Below are positions 5,330-5,398 of a stretch of DNA of 5,398 bases, piece after piece. Under the pieces are notes generated by a model. The model ran no database searches and was not told where the DNA came from. It saw only the letters and a list, made by a program, of their open reading frames with translations. Every line of letters starts with the position of its first letter. The stretch's first letter is position 1. Source of the stretch: Dehalococcoidia bacterium (lineage in GTDB: Bacteria; Chloroflexota; Dehalococcoidia; SZUA-161); assembly GCA_014859215.1 (NCBI GenBank), contig JACUUS010000153.1:1-5398 (forward strand), given 5' to 3'. The translations under genes were made by a program, and so were the position numbers.

Positions 5330-5398
5330 TCGGTAACACCTTTTTTGAGGCAATGATACCCTGCTCGGTAACAGTTATTATTGGGCAATTGGGGGTCT
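4881..5398 (-). mobile_element. Remnant of an insertion sequence, promoter-side end
   Basis: This segment holds the N-terminal part of a transposase on the minus strand and, between 5330 and 5389, repeated sequence typical of an IS end. The catalytic half and the other IS end are absent; the segment joins the acetyltransferase gene somewhere between its stop and about 4915. The outer IS boundary may lie near or beyond 5398 (bases 5390-5398 read TGGGGGTCT) and cannot be fixed here. A deletion that removed the rest of the element is the simplest explanation. Confidence 0.7.
5330..5389 (-). repeat. Two 25-bp direct repeats at 35-bp period at the IS end
   Basis: On the minus strand, 5389-5365 and 5354-5330 align at 19 of 25 positions. 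Each begins ATTGCC, has an A-rich centre, and ends TGTTACCGA. The second copy ends directly at the transposase ATG and contains its ribosome-binding site. Such repeated motifs upstream of a transposase are probably transposase-binding sites in the IS end, which would also let the protein control its own expression. The repeats are directly visible; their role is inferred. Confidence 0.65.

Noticed and set aside
5121..5339. Alternative minus-strand frame starting GTG near 5339
   Set aside because: It is a frame-shifted shadow of the transposase; only the other frame gives the conserved family blocks.
1..5398. CRISPR arrays, tRNA or rRNA genes, riboswitches and strong intrinsic terminators
   Set aside because: I saw no regularly spaced repeat array, no tRNA-like fold and no GC-rich hairpin followed by a T-run. 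The convergent gene ends at 4877-4880 have no spacer that could hold a terminator.

Overview
The window is a compact bacterial gene cluster read left to right. Right up against its end, on the opposite strand, lies a remnant of an insertion sequence. The DNA looks moderately GC-rich and GTG starts are frequent. Genes overlap by 4-16 bases or are separated by only 1-5 bases, which suggests one translationally coupled operon. A radical-SAM lysine-aminomutase-type enzyme and a cysteine-cluster protein point to an anaerobe. The style of the proteins and the transposase family would suit an anaerobic Firmicute of the Pelotomaculum/Desulfotomaculum kind or a similar syntroph, but that is inference and the phylum cannot be fixed from this window.

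Layout. At 1-329 is an unrecognised small gene whose frame is open to the window edge. At 326-448 is a 40-codon GTG-start ORF encoding a very basic peptide that ends in C-x2-C-x4-C. It overlaps the preceding stop by 4 bases and lies in the same frame as the next gene, separated from it by one TAA. At 476-1090 is a YkgJ/DUF3109-like cysteine-cluster protein. At 1087-2403 is a lysine 2,3-aminomutase (KamA) family radical SAM enzyme that keeps the residues for the [4Fe-4S] cluster, PLP and a lysine substrate, but has lost the C-terminal zinc-binding cysteines. At 2405-3412 and 3397-4395 are two diverged, paralogous ATP-grasp ligases of the D-Ala-D-Ala-ligase fold. At 4401-4880 is a GNAT acetyltransferase. 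At 4877-5329, minus strand, is the N-terminal part of an IS transposase lacking its catalytic domain; a pair of 25-bp direct repeats at 35-bp spacing marks the IS end at 5330-5389.

How the genes may work together (inference). KamA would make a beta-amino acid, most simply beta-lysine from L-lysine. The two ATP-grasp enzymes would join amino acids or peptides by amide bonds using ATP. The GNAT would acylate an amine. This looks like a small pathway for an acetylated beta-amino-acid di- or tripeptide, for example a compatible solute or secreted small metabolite. It differs from the known two-gene AblA/AblB route to N-epsilon-acetyl-beta-lysine because it adds two ligases. The cysteine-rich proteins upstream may help with metal clusters, but nothing in the sequence proves this.
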